From the NCBI RefSeq assembly GCF_011304195.1, contig NZ_CP049887.1, positions 2,294,001-2,358,000 of the forward strand: 64,000 nt of DNA, in the 5' to 3' direction. Positions 44,006 to 53,227 of the stretch are shown one piece after another (positions within the stretch are counted from its first letter, which is position 1; each line of letters opens with the position of its first letter). Both the position numbers and the translations under genes were made by a program. The notes under the pieces are model-generated. The model searched no databases. It was not told where the DNA came from and worked only from the letters and a program-made list of their open reading frames with translations. Source of the DNA: Vagococcus hydrophili (GTDB taxonomy: Bacteria > Bacillota > Bacilli > Lactobacillales > Vagococcaceae).

Positions 44006-44034
44006 TTGTTTGCTAATTTCTTAAATTGTACAAT
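44006..44034 (+). promoter_or_regulatory. nfo promoter
   Basis: TTGTTT, 17 bases, TACAAT. An in-frame TTG at 44006 lies in the -35 box, so translation starts later, at 44066. Confidence 0.6.
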
Positions 44035-44065
44035 TAGGAGAATAGATAAAAGGGAGCGAATAAAT

Positions 44066-44962
44066 ATGTTATTAGGATCACACGTAAGCATGAATGGTAA
44101 GGCAATGTTATTAGGTTCTGCAGAATCAGCTGTTAGTTACGGCGCTAATACCTTTATGATTTATACAGGAGCACCACAAAACACAAGAAGAAAGCCTGTC
44201 GAAGAACTAAATATTGAAAATGGCTTAGCGTTTATGGCTGAAAACAATTTGGATATTAAAGATATTGTGGTTCATGCCCCTTATATTATAAATTTAGGTA
44301 ATACGATTAAACCTCAAAATTTTGGTTTTGCTGTGGATTTTCTACGTCAAGAAATTGAACGCGTGGAGGCTATTGGTGCCACTCAAATCACTCTTCATCC
44401 AGGAGCTCATGTGGGCGAAGGAGCAGAAAAAGGGATTAATCAAATTATCAAAGGTTTGAATGAAGTCTTAAGACAAGATCAAGTTCCTCAAATTGCCTTA
44501 GAAACTATGGCTGGTAAAGGAACTGAAATTGGTCGTTCTTTTGAAGAGTTGGCTCAAATTATCGATGGTGTTACACACAATGACAAGTTATCTGTAACAT
44601 TAGATACGTGTCATATCAATGATGCTGGCTATAATATACGTGAAGACTTTGATGGCGTTTTAGAAGAGTTTGATAAAATTATTGGTCTTGACCGCTTAAA
44701 AGTGATTCATGTGAATGACTCAAAAAATCCGCAAGGTTCTCATAAAGACCGTCATGCAAATATCGGTTTTGGAACGATTGGATTTGATGCCTTAAGTTAT
44801 GTGGTTCATCATCCACAATTAGAAAACTTGCCAAAAATTTTAGAAACACCTTATGTCGGTGAAGATAAGAAAACAGCGAAAGCGCCTTATGCTTTTGAAA
44901 TCGCGATGTTAAAAGAAAAGAAATTCAATCCTGATTTACTAGATTTAATTACAAATAGTTAA
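44066..44962 (+). CDS. nfo: Deoxyribonuclease IV (endonuclease IV)
   Basis: A 298-residue zinc-dependent AP endonuclease of the TIM-barrel family that cuts DNA at abasic sites in base-excision repair. Signature motifs are GSHVSM at the start, HAPYIINLG near residue 73, TLHPGAHVG near 110, ALETMAGKG near 148, [12 protein letters not shown] near 180 and VIHVNDSK near 215; these carry the metal ligands. The ATG at 44066 has GGGAGCG upstream. No clear terminator follows. Confidence 0.95.
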   Translation: MLLGSHVSMNGKAMLLGSAESAVSYGANTFMIYTGAPQNTRRKPVEELNIENGLAFMAENNLDIKDIVVHAPYIINLGNTIKPQNFGFAVDFLRQEIERVEAIGATQITLHPGAHVGEGAEKGINQIIKGLNEVLRQDQVPQIALETMAGKGTEIGRSFEELAQIIDGVTHNDKLSVTLDTCHINDAGYNIREDFDGVLEEFDKIIGLDRLKVIHVNDSKNPQGSHKDRHANIGFGTIGFDALSYVVHHPQLENLPKILETPYVGEDKKTAKAPYAFEIAMLKEKKFNPDLLDLITNS

Positions 44963-45056
44963 TAAAATATAATAAAAATCCTTTTCTTTTCAAGGGTTAT
45001 CTAGTAAAATATAGAATTGTGAGATTAATAAATTAGTGGAAGGAGTGACCAAAAAT

Positions 45057-45287
45057 ATGAATACAGGATTAGTTATATTATTCATTGTTATTGCATTGTT
45101 AGTCGGTGCAGTAGGTGGATTCTTTTTCGCTAAAAAAACATTCGAAGATCAATTAGAGAAAAATCCTCCAGTTAATGAGGATATGTTACGTATGATGATG
45201 GCTCAAATGGGACAAAAACCATCTGAGAAGAAAATCCGTCAAATGATGCAAAATATGAAACCTCAAAATACTAAAAAGAAAAAATAG
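45057..45287 (+). CDS. YneF family small membrane protein (UPF0154)
   Basis: A 76-residue protein with one N-terminal membrane helix (about 5-26) and a conserved cytoplasmic tail: [24 protein letters not shown], then [19 protein letters not shown], and a lysine end. This is the YneF/UPF0154 pattern; function unknown. The ATG at 45057 has AAGGAGTGA upstream; an in-frame GTG at 45036 overlaps that site and is rejected. Confidence 0.92.
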   Translation: MNTGLVILFIVIALLVGAVGGFFFAKKTFEDQLEKNPPVNEDMLRMMMAQMGQKPSEKKIRQMMQNMKPQNTKKKK

Positions 45288-45321
45288 TAGTGTTTAAAGA
45301 GGCTTTCAACCATACAAGGAA

Positions 45322-45352
45322 AGGATAGGTGCTTTTTAGTACCTATCTTTTT
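45322..45352 (+). terminator. Terminator after yneF
   Basis: GATAGGTGCT and AGTACCTATC pair around TTTT with a short T-run after. Confidence 0.8.
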
Positions 45353-45441
45353 GTGTATTCTCAATCAGATTTGAATCGCTTTATTTTATTGAAAAAATAT
45401 GAAATTAAGCATTTTTTAATAGTAAATTATTTTTTTTAAAG

Positions 45442-45447
45442 TATAAT
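45442..45447 (+). promoter_or_regulatory. malR -10 box
   Basis: Perfect TATAAT 32 bases before ATG 45479; no good -35. It overlaps an ATG at 45446, which cannot then be the start. Confidence 0.5.
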
Positions 45448-45478
45448 GACAGTAATATGCTCAAAATGGGGTGGGGAA

Positions 45479-46435
45479 ATGACAACTTTATCAGATGTTG
45501 CCAAAAAAGCGAATGTATCAAAAATGACCGTTTCTAGGGTGATTAACCATCCAGAAAAAGTAACAGATGAATTAAAAGAATTAGTATTTAAAGCGATGAA
45601 AGATTTAGATTATAAACCCAATGTGGCGGCTAAAGCTTTAGCGAACAACAGAACGCAAGTTATTAAGTTTTTTATTTTAGAAGAAATTGATACAACAGAA
45701 CCTTATTACATGAATTTATTAATGGGAATCTCAAAAGAACTGGATAAGCATCAATATTCCTTACAACTTGTGACTGAAAATAGTTTTGATTTAGGTCAAA
45801 GCGACGGCTATATCATTACAGGGATGAGAGACGAAGATTACCCTTGGATTGAACGTTTGGAAAAACCCTTTGTTTTGTTTGGTGAAAATCGTTATGGGTA
45901 TGATTTTGTGGATACAGATAACGCAAAAGGGACCGAGTTGTCTACTGAACACGCCATCTCTCAAGGGTATGAAAAAATTGTTTATGTTGGAATTGATGTT
46001 AAGGAGCCTTTCGAGTTTTCAAGAGAATCAGGCTACATAAACACGATGCAACGCTACCAGAAAGTCCCAGAAATTGTGAGATTCAACAATCGCTCGCATT
46101 TTTCTTACCAGTTTATTGCTGATAAATTTTTAAGATATCCTAAAAAGACAGCGTTTGTTTGTAGTAGTGATCGTTTAGCTATTGGAATTGAGCGTGGACT
46201 TCAAGCAAGTAAAGCGAAAGTGCCAGAAGATTACGGTGTGATTGGCTTTGATGGTGTCTTTTTAGATCAAATCGCTTTCCCGAAATTAACAACAGTAAAA
46301 CAACCTGTTTTTGAAATGGGGGCAGCTTGTGCCAATATGTTGTTAAATAAAATTAAACAAAAAGGAGCACCACAAGGTAACTTATTGTTTGAAGCCTCAC
46401 TTGTTGTTAGAGGAAGCACTGAAAAAGATAAATAA
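45479..46435 (+). CDS. malR: LacI-family maltodextrin regulator MalR
   Basis: A 318-residue LacI/GalR regulator. The N-terminal helix-turn-helix has TLSDVAKKANVSKMTVSRVINHP, followed by the hinge helix PNVAAKALANNRT; a periplasmic-binding-protein-like sensor domain fills the rest. It lies upstream of the maltodextrin genes, with one small gene between, and two CG-centred palindromes of LacI type occur before those genes, so MalR is the likely regulator. The start is ATG 45479; an earlier ATG lies in the -10 box. The effector, probably maltose or a maltodextrin, is inferred from context. Confidence 0.85.
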   Translation: MTTLSDVAKKANVSKMTVSRVINHPEKVTDELKELVFKAMKDLDYKPNVAAKALANNRTQVIKFFILEEIDTTEPYYMNLLMGISKELDKHQYSLQLVTENSFDLGQSDGYIITGMRDEDYPWIERLEKPFVLFGENRYGYDFVDTDNAKGTELSTEHAISQGYEKIVYVGIDVKEPFEFSRESGYINTMQRYQKVPEIVRFNNRSHFSYQFIADKFLRYPKKTAFVCSSDRLAIGIERGLQASKAKVPEDYGVIGFDGVFLDQIAFPKLTTVKQPVFEMGAACANMLLNKIKQKGAPQGNLLFEASLVVRGSTEKDK

Positions 46436-46480
46436 AAACAAGGGATTGCGACGTACTTATGTCACAGTCCCTTGTTTTTA
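46435..46480. terminator. Bidirectional terminator between malR and the minus-strand gene
   Basis: AAAACAAGGGA and TCCCTTGTTTT form the outer stem. The core is nearly the reverse complement of the core of the terminator at 10651-10696. Confidence 0.9.
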
Positions 46481-46777
46481 TTATATTAGAATTTTAGTTG
46501 TTCTAGTCGTGACTTCTAGTTCGAGAGGTTGAATTAAATAGTTGAAGGTCGGTTCATTCTCAAAATAAAATTGAGCTAAAGGAGAAAGAGGAATAATTAA
46601 CTGATTGTCATATTGAGCATCAGAGATAAAGGCATTCATTAGTTCATTAAGATGATCTTCGCAGTAGATTTCTTCAATTATTCTAATATTATTCTCAGTG
46701 ACAGACCATAGTAGTTGATTGACAATGACATCATTCTTTACCATCTCATAACTAGCATCTCTTCTAATAACCATCAT
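46481..46777 (-). CDS. Hypothetical protein
   Basis: A 98-residue acidic protein that I do not recognise. It has no signal peptide, no membrane helix and a single cysteine; strand-rich segments (NQLIIPLSPLAQFYFEN, LIQPLELEVTTRTTKILI) alternate with an acidic helical stretch. An AGGGAGA ribosome binding site and a downstream terminator support it as a real gene. It lies between malR and the maltodextrin operon on the opposite strand, with no sign of functional linkage. Confidence 0.65.
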   Translation of the reverse strand: MMVIRRDASYEMVKNDVIVNQLLWSVTENNIRIIEEIYCEDHLNELMNAFISDAQYDNQLIIPLSPLAQFYFENEPTFNYLIQPLELEVTTRTTKILI

Positions 46778-46968
46778 ACTATCTCCCTTACATTTTTTTG
46801 TTTTGTTAAGTTAATTATACCGTTATTATAAAAAGATTAAAACAGATAAAACGATTTTAATCAAAAATTAACATTTCTATTTTAGAAAAATGACTAAATC
46901 ACTGAATTAAATGAGAATAATCACTAAGAAATAACATGATATCGCCAACAACTGCTGTTTTTTTATTT

Positions 46969-46984
46969 TTGTTAACGTTAACAA
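46969..46984. promoter_or_regulatory. Palindromic LacI-type operator (MalR candidate) before the GH13 genes
   Basis: TTGTTAACGTTAACAA is a perfect 16-bp palindrome with a central CG, as LacI-family regulators bind. A near copy lies before malE (50510-50523). The rest of the 46778-47054 gap is AT-rich and shows no gene. Confidence 0.75.
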
Positions 46985-46995
46985 GCATTTATTAG

Positions 46996-47024
46996 TTGAG
47001 TTATTTTGTAACATTTCATAGACT
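46996..47024 (+). promoter_or_regulatory. Promoter of the maltodextrin GH13 genes
   Basis: TTGAGT, a 17-base spacer and TAGACT. The operator is centred about 55 bases upstream of the predicted transcript start, a position that could fit activation as well as repression. Confidence 0.45.
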
Positions 47025-47054
47025 ATGAATGAGCTTACAAAGGAGGGGAAAAGT

Positions 47055-48719
47055 ATGACTGAAAATTGGTGGGAAAAAGCAATCGTCTACCAAATTTATC
47101 CTAAAAGTTTTAAAGATACGAATAATGATGGTATCGGAGACTTGCAAGGAATTATAAAATCGTTAGATTATATTAAAGAACTAGGGGTTAATACTCTGTG
47201 GTTAAATCCTATTTTTATTTCACCACAAGTTGATAACGGTTACGATATTTCGAACTATTATGCGATTGATGAAATATTTGGAGATATAAAAGATGTGGAA
47301 GAATTGATTAACGAGGCTCATAAGCGTGATTTGAAAATTATTTTTGATTTAGTTTTAAATCATACCTCAAGTCAACATCCTTGGTTCCAAGAGGCTTTAA
47401 AGGGACCAGACAATTTATACCGAGACTATTACCTGTGGGCAGATGAACAATTAGATGGCTCATTACCTAATAATTGGGAATCTTTCTTTGGTGGTTCGGT
47501 TTGGGAAAAAGACTATAAGAGTGATCAGTATTATTTCCATTTATTTGATAAAGAAATGCCAGATTTGAACTGGGAAAATCCAGAAGTGATGAAATCAATG
47601 ATTGATATTGCTAAGTTTTGGTTAGATAAAGGAATAGATGGTTTTAGATTGGATGCGTTTATTCATATGATCAAATCTAAGTTTTCGTTCCAAGTTGCAA
47701 ACGTCTCCAAAGGTGAAATTGCCATAGCGGAAGAATATTACGCTAATCTTCCTGAAGTGAAACACTACTTATCAGAATTCATCTCAGCCATCAAACACAT
47801 TAAACCTGACTGCTTTATTTTAGGTGAAGCAGCTTCTGCAACACCTGAGTTGGCAGATAGTTATATTAGGGAAGATTTGTGTGGCGCAGTGATTTCATTT
47901 GATCATTTTGATGAGAAAATAATTGGTGATGATAAGAGAATACCAGAAGGTTTAGAAGAAAGAGCCATTGATGCGAAAAAAATGAAAGCTAATTTATCAG
48001 ATTGGCAAGAAGCATTAACACCTAGTAAATACCCAACACTTTATTGGAATAATCATGATATGCCAAGAGCTGTTTCTAGATTTGGTGATGATGAGACTTA
48101 CCGAGATAAAAGTGCGAAAGCTTTAGCAACTGGGATGTATTTATTAAAAGGGATTCCAGTTATTCTTTACGGAGAAGAAATTGGTATGAAAAATCTAGCA
48201 GTGGACAGTGTGGATACTTTCCAAAGTCCAAAGGCTGTTAGACAACATATCCAGTTACTTGAATCAGGATTCTCAAAGGCAGAGTCTTTAGAAATTATTG
48301 CTTCAGTTAATAAAGAGGCGAGTCGTGGTGTGATGCAGTGGAACAAGAGTGATTTTGCTGGTTTTTCAACTAAAGCAAGTTGGATTGGTGAAAATGTGGA
48401 AGAAAAATACAATGTTGAATCTGAATTAAAAGATGAAACAAGTATTTTAAGATTCTATCAACAATTACTTAAATTAAAACAAGAAGATATCTTCTCTTTA
48501 GGAGATGTTGAATTTTTAGAAAGTTCAGATCAATTATTAGCATACAAAAGAACTTATGAAGATCAATCTGCAGTAGTATTAGTTAATTTAACTAATGAAA
48601 GCGTTGAGACACCAGAATGGTTGGCTCAATACAAAGATTGGCAAGAAGTTCTTAGTTCAGAAGTCGAAATGGATGAAAAAGAACTCTTACCATATACATA
48701 TATCGTATATAAAAATTAG
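47055..48719 (+). CDS. GH13 alpha-glucosidase (oligo-1,6-glucosidase/MalL type)
   Basis: A 554-residue cytoplasmic glycoside hydrolase of family 13, subfamily 31 type. Conserved regions: VYQIYPKSFKDTNNDGIGDL at the start, DLVLNHTSSQHPWF, the nucleophile Asp in GFRLDAF near residue 200, the acid/base Glu in ILGEAAS near 257 and NNHDMPR near 335. It may release glucose from alpha-1,4 or alpha-1,6 ends; sequence alone does not fix the linkage. ATG 47055 with AGGAGGGG upstream is the start. It probably acts on maltodextrins imported by malEFG. Confidence 0.88.
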   Translation: MTENWWEKAIVYQIYPKSFKDTNNDGIGDLQGIIKSLDYIKELGVNTLWLNPIFISPQVDNGYDISNYYAIDEIFGDIKDVEELINEAHKRDLKIIFDLVLNHTSSQHPWFQEALKGPDNLYRDYYLWADEQLDGSLPNNWESFFGGSVWEKDYKSDQYYFHLFDKEMPDLNWENPEVMKSMIDIAKFWLDKGIDGFRLDAFIHMIKSKFSFQVANVSKGEIAIAEEYYANLPEVKHYLSEFISAIKHIKPDCFILGEAASATPELADSYIREDLCGAVISFDHFDEKIIGDDKRIPEGLEERAIDAKKMKANLSDWQEALTPSKYPTLYWNNHDMPRAVSRFGDDETYRDKSAKALATGMYLLKGIPVILYGEEIGMKNLAVDSVDTFQSPKAVRQHIQLLESGFSKAESLEIIASVNKEASRGVMQWNKSDFAGFSTKASWIGENVEEKYNVESELKDETSILRFYQQLLKLKQEDIFSLGDVEFLESSDQLLAYKRTYEDQSAVVLVNLTNESVETPEWLAQYKDWQEVLSSEVEMDEKELLPYTYIVYKN

Positions 48720-48739
48720 AAAATGGGGAATTTTAAGAC

Positions 48740-50500
48740 ATGGAAAGAGCAGCATTATTACATAGACCAGATAGCGAATACGCTTATTTATTTGAAAAAG
48801 ACGTGATGCACATCCGTTTAAGAACAAAAAGAAGTGACGTGAAAGAAGTAAAGATTATTAAGGGAGATCCTTACTTAATTAATGAAGACAAATGGTACAA
48901 AGAATCAGAAAAGATGACTTTAGTGGCAACAACTGAAGATTACGATTATTATCAAATCGCAGTGGACGCTGAATTTAGACGTATCCAATATGCGTTTGAT
49001 ATTGTTGGAACTGATGGAGAAGAAGTCTTTTACGGAGATCGCGGGATTTTTGATTTATCAGAATCAGTGATTGAAAAAGCTGAAAATTACTTCAGAATGC
49101 CATTTTTCCAAGAAGTTGATCGTTTCAAAGCGCCTGAATGGGTAAAAGAAACAGTTTGGTATCAAATTTTCCCAGAGCGCTTTGCTAATGGAGACACATC
49201 AAATGACCCAGAAGGAACATTACCATGGGGCAGTCAATTACCAGGTCGTGAAGACTTCTTTGGTGGAGATCTTCAAGGTGTGATTGATCATTTAGATTAT
49301 TTAGTTGATTTAGGGATAAACGGATTATACTTCTGTCCAATCTTTAAAGCGTCATCTAACCATAAATATGATACAATCGATTACTTTGATATTGATCCAG
49401 ACTTTGGAGACAAAGAAACATTCAAAAAATTAGTAGAAGAAGCGCACAAACGTGGGATTAAAATTATGTTGGATGCGGTCTTTAACCATACAGGATACTA
49501 TGCACCACAATTCCAAGATGTTGTGAAGAATGGTGAGAACTCTCAATACGCAGATTGGTTCCATATTCATAGCTTCCCAGTGGAAATCGGAACAAATGGT
49601 AATTTTGAAGGAGCTAAAACGTTATCATATGATACATTTGCCTTCACTCCAATGATGCCAAAATTAAATACAGCTAATAAAGAAGTTCAAGATTACTTAT
49701 TAGATATTGCGACTTACTGGGTGAGAGAATTTAACATTGACGCATGGCGTTTAGATGTGGCTAATGAAGTGGATCATCATTTCTGGAAAAAATTCTATGA
49801 AGCAACAACTGCCTTAGATAAAGATTTCTACATTTTAGGTGAAATCTGGCACTCTTCTCAAAGTTGGTTACAAGGAGATGAATTCCACGGGGTGATGAAC
49901 TACGCCTTTACAGAAACAGTGACAAACTTCTTCGTTAAAGACGCTATTTCAGCAACTAAGATGGCCAGTGGTTTATACGAACAATTAATGTTATACCGTG
50001 ATCAAACGAATCAAGTGATGTTTAACTGTTTAGACTCTCATGATACAGCTAGACTGTTACATATTTCAGGTGAGAACAAAGACATTGCGAAGATGGCTTT
50101 AACATTTACCTTCTTACAACAAGGATCACCATGTATTTATTATGGAACTGAAATTGGTATGACTGGTGATAACGATCCTGATTGCCGTAGATGTATGGTT
50201 TGGGAAGAAGAAAATCAAGATCAAATCTTCCTAGCATTCACTAAGCAACTGGTTGCATTAAGAAAAGATTATCAACCAATTCTTTCTTACGGTGACTTAA
50301 CATTTGAAACACTGGATAATGAGGGACAATATGTTGAATTTACTCGTCAAACAACAGAAGGACAAGTTAAAGGTTTCTTTAACAAAGGAGCAAAAGAACA
50401 AACTGTCTCAGGTGATTTAGAAGTGTTAATGAGCCAAAATGTTGAGAAAACAGCGTCAGGATACGTTATTCGTGAAAATGGTTTCATCGTTTCGAAATAA
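48740..50500 (+). CDS. Neopullulanase/cyclomaltodextrinase (GH13_20 type)
   Basis: A 586-residue intracellular amylolytic enzyme. An N-terminal beta domain of the CBM34 kind (about 1-125) precedes the catalytic barrel, with VWYQIFPERFANGD, DAVFNHTGYY, nucleophile Asp in AWRLDVANEVDH (about 335), acid/base Glu in ILGEIWHSS (about 368) and CLDSHDTARL. The N-terminal domain and the family length separate it from plain alpha-amylases. It likely cuts imported maltodextrins or cyclodextrins to maltose and glucose. It follows the alpha-glucosidase gene by 20 bases. Confidence 0.9.
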   Translation: MERAALLHRPDSEYAYLFEKDVMHIRLRTKRSDVKEVKIIKGDPYLINEDKWYKESEKMTLVATTEDYDYYQIAVDAEFRRIQYAFDIVGTDGEEVFYGDRGIFDLSESVIEKAENYFRMPFFQEVDRFKAPEWVKETVWYQIFPERFANGDTSNDPEGTLPWGSQLPGREDFFGGDLQGVIDHLDYLVDLGINGLYFCPIFKASSNHKYDTIDYFDIDPDFGDKETFKKLVEEAHKRGIKIMLDAVFNHTGYYAPQFQDVVKNGENSQYADWFHIHSFPVEIGTNGNFEGAKTLSYDTFAFTPMMPKLNTANKEVQDYLLDIATYWVREFNIDAWRLDVANEVDHHFWKKFYEATTALDKDFYILGEIWHSSQSWLQGDEFHGVMNYAFTETVTNFFVKDAISATKMASGLYEQLMLYRDQTNQVMFNCLDSHDTARLLHISGENKDIAKMALTFTFLQQGSPCIYYGTEIGMTGDNDPDCRRCMVWEEENQDQIFLAFTKQLVALRKDYQPILSYGDLTFETLDNEGQYVEFTRQTTEGQVKGFFNKGAKEQTVSGDLEVLMSQNVEKTASGYVIRENGFIVSK

Positions 50501-50509
50501 AACAAAAGG

Positions 50510-50541
50510 TGTTAACGGTAACATTGTAAAAACGGTTGCAT
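50510..50541 (+). promoter_or_regulatory. Second MalR-type operator and cre-like site before malE
   Basis: TGTTAACGGTAACA (50510-50523) matches the first operator but for one base. It is followed by a cre-like sequence around 50526-50541 (one mismatch to the common CcpA consensus). A promoter candidate, TTGCAT (50537) with 15 bases to CATAAT, lies just downstream. Confidence 0.6.
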
Positions 50542-50599
50542 TGAAAGCCGTAACAGCATAATCTAAGGGTGTAAAGAAAATACATAGGAGGCTTTCTCA

Positions 50600-51859
50600 A
50601 TGAAAAAAGGATGGAAACGCTTTGGTCTAGGTTTAGTTGCAGCATCAGCAGTATTAGCATTAACTGCATGTGGTGGAGGCAAAGATAAAAAAGACGAAGG
50701 TAAAAAAGATGATACTTTAGAAGTATCAGTAGCAAAAGGCTATGTTAAATATGTAAACGAAATCAAAGGTGACTTTGAAAAAGAAAATGGTATTAAAGTA
50801 AAAGTTATCGAAAAAGATATGTTCGAACAATTAGATGCTTTATCTCTTGATGGACCTGCTGGTAAAGCACCTGACGTAATGATGTCAGCATTTGACCGCT
50901 TAGGACCTTTAGGGTTACAAGGACATTTAGCAGAAGTTAAATTAAGTGAAGACTCACACTACAATGATACTGATAAAAAACAAGTAACGGTTCAAGATAA
51001 ACAATATGGTTCTCCAGCAGTTATTGAAACGTTAATTATGTACTATAACAAAGATTTACTTAAAGAAGCACCAAAAACATTTAAAGAATTAGAAGAATTA
51101 TCTAAAGATGAAAAATATGCCTTTAAAGGTGAAGAAGGAAAAAATACAGCATTCTTAGCTAAATGGACTGACTTCTACTTCGCATATGGATTAATTTCTG
51201 GTTACGGTGGTTATACATTTGGTAAAGACGGTACTGATCCTAAAGATGTTGGTTTAAACAACAAAGGTGCTGTTGAAGGAATTCAATATGCTACTGATTG
51301 GTTCCAAAAAACTTGGCCAAAAGGTATGATGGATGTTAAAGCTGCTGGTGATTTTGTTACAACTCAATTTACTGAGGGACACGCTGCAGCAATTATCGAT
51401 GGACCTTGGGCTGCTGCTAACTATAAAGATGCAGGTTTAAACTTTGGCGCTGCTAAAATTCCTACATTAAACAATGGCAAAGAATACGAAGCCTTTGGTG
51501 GCGGTAAAGCATGGGTAGTAAGTAACTATTCTAAAAACAAAGAAATGTCACAAAAATGGTTAGATTACGTAACAAACGATAAAAACCAAGAAGCATTCTA
51601 CAAAGCAACACAAGAAGTTCCAGCTAACAACAATGCTCGTGAAGCTGCAACAAAAGAAAATAACGAATTAACAACTGCTGTTATCGAACAATATAAAAAC
51701 TCTAAACCAATGCCAAACATTCCAGAAATGGCTGAAATCTTTGCTGGTGGCGAAAACTTAATGTTTGATGCTGCATCTGGTAAGAAAACTCCTCAAGAAG
51801 CTGCTGACGCTGCAGTGAAAGTAATCAAAGAAAATATCGATCAAAAATACGGCGAATAA
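50600..51859 (+). CDS. malE: Maltodextrin-binding lipoprotein MalE
   Basis: A 419-residue substrate-binding lipoprotein of the maltose ABC importer. A signal peptide ends with the lipobox LTAC (Cys near residue 24), followed by a Gly/Lys/Asp-rich linker and an SBP_bac_1 domain with PDVMMSAFDRLGPL, NTAFLAKWTDFYFAYG and AAIIDGPWAAANYK. The codon choice is strongly biased, as in highly expressed genes. AGGAGG precedes the ATG. It has its own operator and promoter region, and a hairpin separates it from malF. Confidence 0.93.
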   Translation: MKKGWKRFGLGLVAASAVLALTACGGGKDKKDEGKKDDTLEVSVAKGYVKYVNEIKGDFEKENGIKVKVIEKDMFEQLDALSLDGPAGKAPDVMMSAFDRLGPLGLQGHLAEVKLSEDSHYNDTDKKQVTVQDKQYGSPAVIETLIMYYNKDLLKEAPKTFKELEELSKDEKYAFKGEEGKNTAFLAKWTDFYFAYGLISGYGGYTFGKDGTDPKDVGLNNKGAVEGIQYATDWFQKTWPKGMMDVKAAGDFVTTQFTEGHAAAIIDGPWAAANYKDAGLNFGAAKIPTLNNGKEYEAFGGGKAWVVSNYSKNKEMSQKWLDYVTNDKNQEAFYKATQEVPANNNAREAATKENNELTTAVIEQYKNSKPMPNIPEMAEIFAGGENLMFDAASGKKTPQEAADAAVKVIKENIDQKYGE

Positions 51860-51865
51860 GGAGTT

Positions 51866-51905
51866 AAATCGGCAGAGCATATAAAAAACTCTGCCGATTT
51901 CTTTT
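51866..51905 (+). terminator. Intercistronic hairpin between malE and malF
   Basis: AAATCGGCAGAG and CTCTGCCGATTT form a perfect 12-bp stem; CTTTT follows. Partial termination or protection of the malE mRNA here would give more binding protein than permease. Confidence 0.75.
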
Positions 51906-51924
51906 ATAGATAAGGAGAAAGACA

Positions 51925-53226
51925 ATGGATACAAATCAAAAAAAGAAAGACGTTAAAAAAGCGACGCTTCTTTCAATTATTCCAGGTTTAGGCCAAATTT
52001 ATAATGAACAAAAATTTAAAGGATTTATCTTCTTAGGAGTTTTTGCGCTATTCATCGTAGAGTTGTTTACTTTTGGTTTATCTGCATTTGAAGGATTTAT
52101 TACATTAGGGACTGTTCCAGTCGAAGATCATTCACTATTTCTTTTAATAGAAGGAACCCTACAAATTATTATTACTGCAATTTTTCTGATTTTTTATTAC
52201 TTAAACATTCGTGATGCACGTGTGGTTGCTAAAAAATGGAACGATGGTCAAAAAGTTAATACAACAGCAAAATCAATTATTGAGAATGTGTTGGATGATG
52301 GTTTTCCATACCTTTTAACATTACCAGCTTATCTCGTTATGACAGTTGCTATTATTTTTCCAGTTTTAGTTACATTATTTATGGCATTTACTAACTATGA
52401 CTTTAAACATATTCCACCTGCTGGCTTGATTGACTGGGTAGGAATCAAGAACTTCTTTAGTATTTTCTTCTTAAGTTCTTACCGTGCTACATTTGGAGCA
52501 GTATTTAGTTGGACAGTTATTTGGACAGTTTGTGCCTCTACATTACAAATTGTTTTAGGTGTTTTAACAGCTGTAATTGCTAACCAACAATTTATTAAAG
52601 GAAAAAGACTTTTCGGGGTTATCTTCTTACTTCCTTGGGCAGTTCCAGCGTTTATCACCATCATGAGTTTCTCTAATATCTTCAACGATAGTATTGGAGC
52701 AATCAATACACAAGTTATTCCAATGATTAATCACTTACCATTCGTTGATATTAGTGCGATTTCATGGAAAACAGATCCATTCTGGACAAAAGTTGCGATT
52801 ATCATGATTCAAGGTTGGTTAGGTTTCCCTTATATTTATGTTATGACAACAGGGATTTTACAATCAATTCCTGGTGAATTATATGAAGCAGCTAAAATCG
52901 ATGGTGCTAATGCGATTCAACGTTTTAGAACAATCACATTACCAATGATTCTATTTGTAGCCGCACCAATTTTTGTTACTCAATATACAGGTAACTTTAA
53001 CAACTTCTCAATGATTTACTTATTCAATAATGGTGGACCAGGTAGTGTCGGTGGTGGCGCTGGTTCAACAGATATCTTGATTTCTTGGATTTACAAATTA
53101 ACAACAGGTAACGCTCCGCAATATTCTGTGGCAGCAGCTGTGACGTTAATTATTTCATTTATTGTAATTAGTATCTCAATGATTGTCTTTAAGAAAACAA
53201 ACGCTTTTGATATGGAGGGCAAATAA
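51925..53226 (+). CDS. malF: Maltodextrin ABC permease MalF
   Basis: A 433-residue membrane permease. About 130 N-terminal residues with two or three additional helices precede the permease core (about 150-430). The ATPase-coupling EAA loop is in [23 protein letters not shown] near residue 315. It pairs with MalG. No ATPase gene (MsmX/MalK type) is in the cluster, so a shared ATPase is expected from elsewhere. AAGGAG precedes the ATG. Confidence 0.94.
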   Translation: MDTNQKKKDVKKATLLSIIPGLGQIYNEQKFKGFIFLGVFALFIVELFTFGLSAFEGFITLGTVPVEDHSLFLLIEGTLQIIITAIFLIFYYLNIRDARVVAKKWNDGQKVNTTAKSIIENVLDDGFPYLLTLPAYLVMTVAIIFPVLVTLFMAFTNYDFKHIPPAGLIDWVGIKNFFSIFFLSSYRATFGAVFSWTVIWTVCASTLQIVLGVLTAVIANQQFIKGKRLFGVIFLLPWAVPAFITIMSFSNIFNDSIGAINTQVIPMINHLPFVDISAISWKTDPFWTKVAIIMIQGWLGFPYIYVMTTGILQSIPGELYEAAKIDGANAIQRFRTITLPMILFVAAPIFVTQYTGNFNNFSMIYLFNNGGPGSVGGGAGSTDILISWIYKLTTGNAPQYSVAAAVTLIISFIVISISMIVFKKTNAFDMEGK

Positions 53227-53227
53227 A

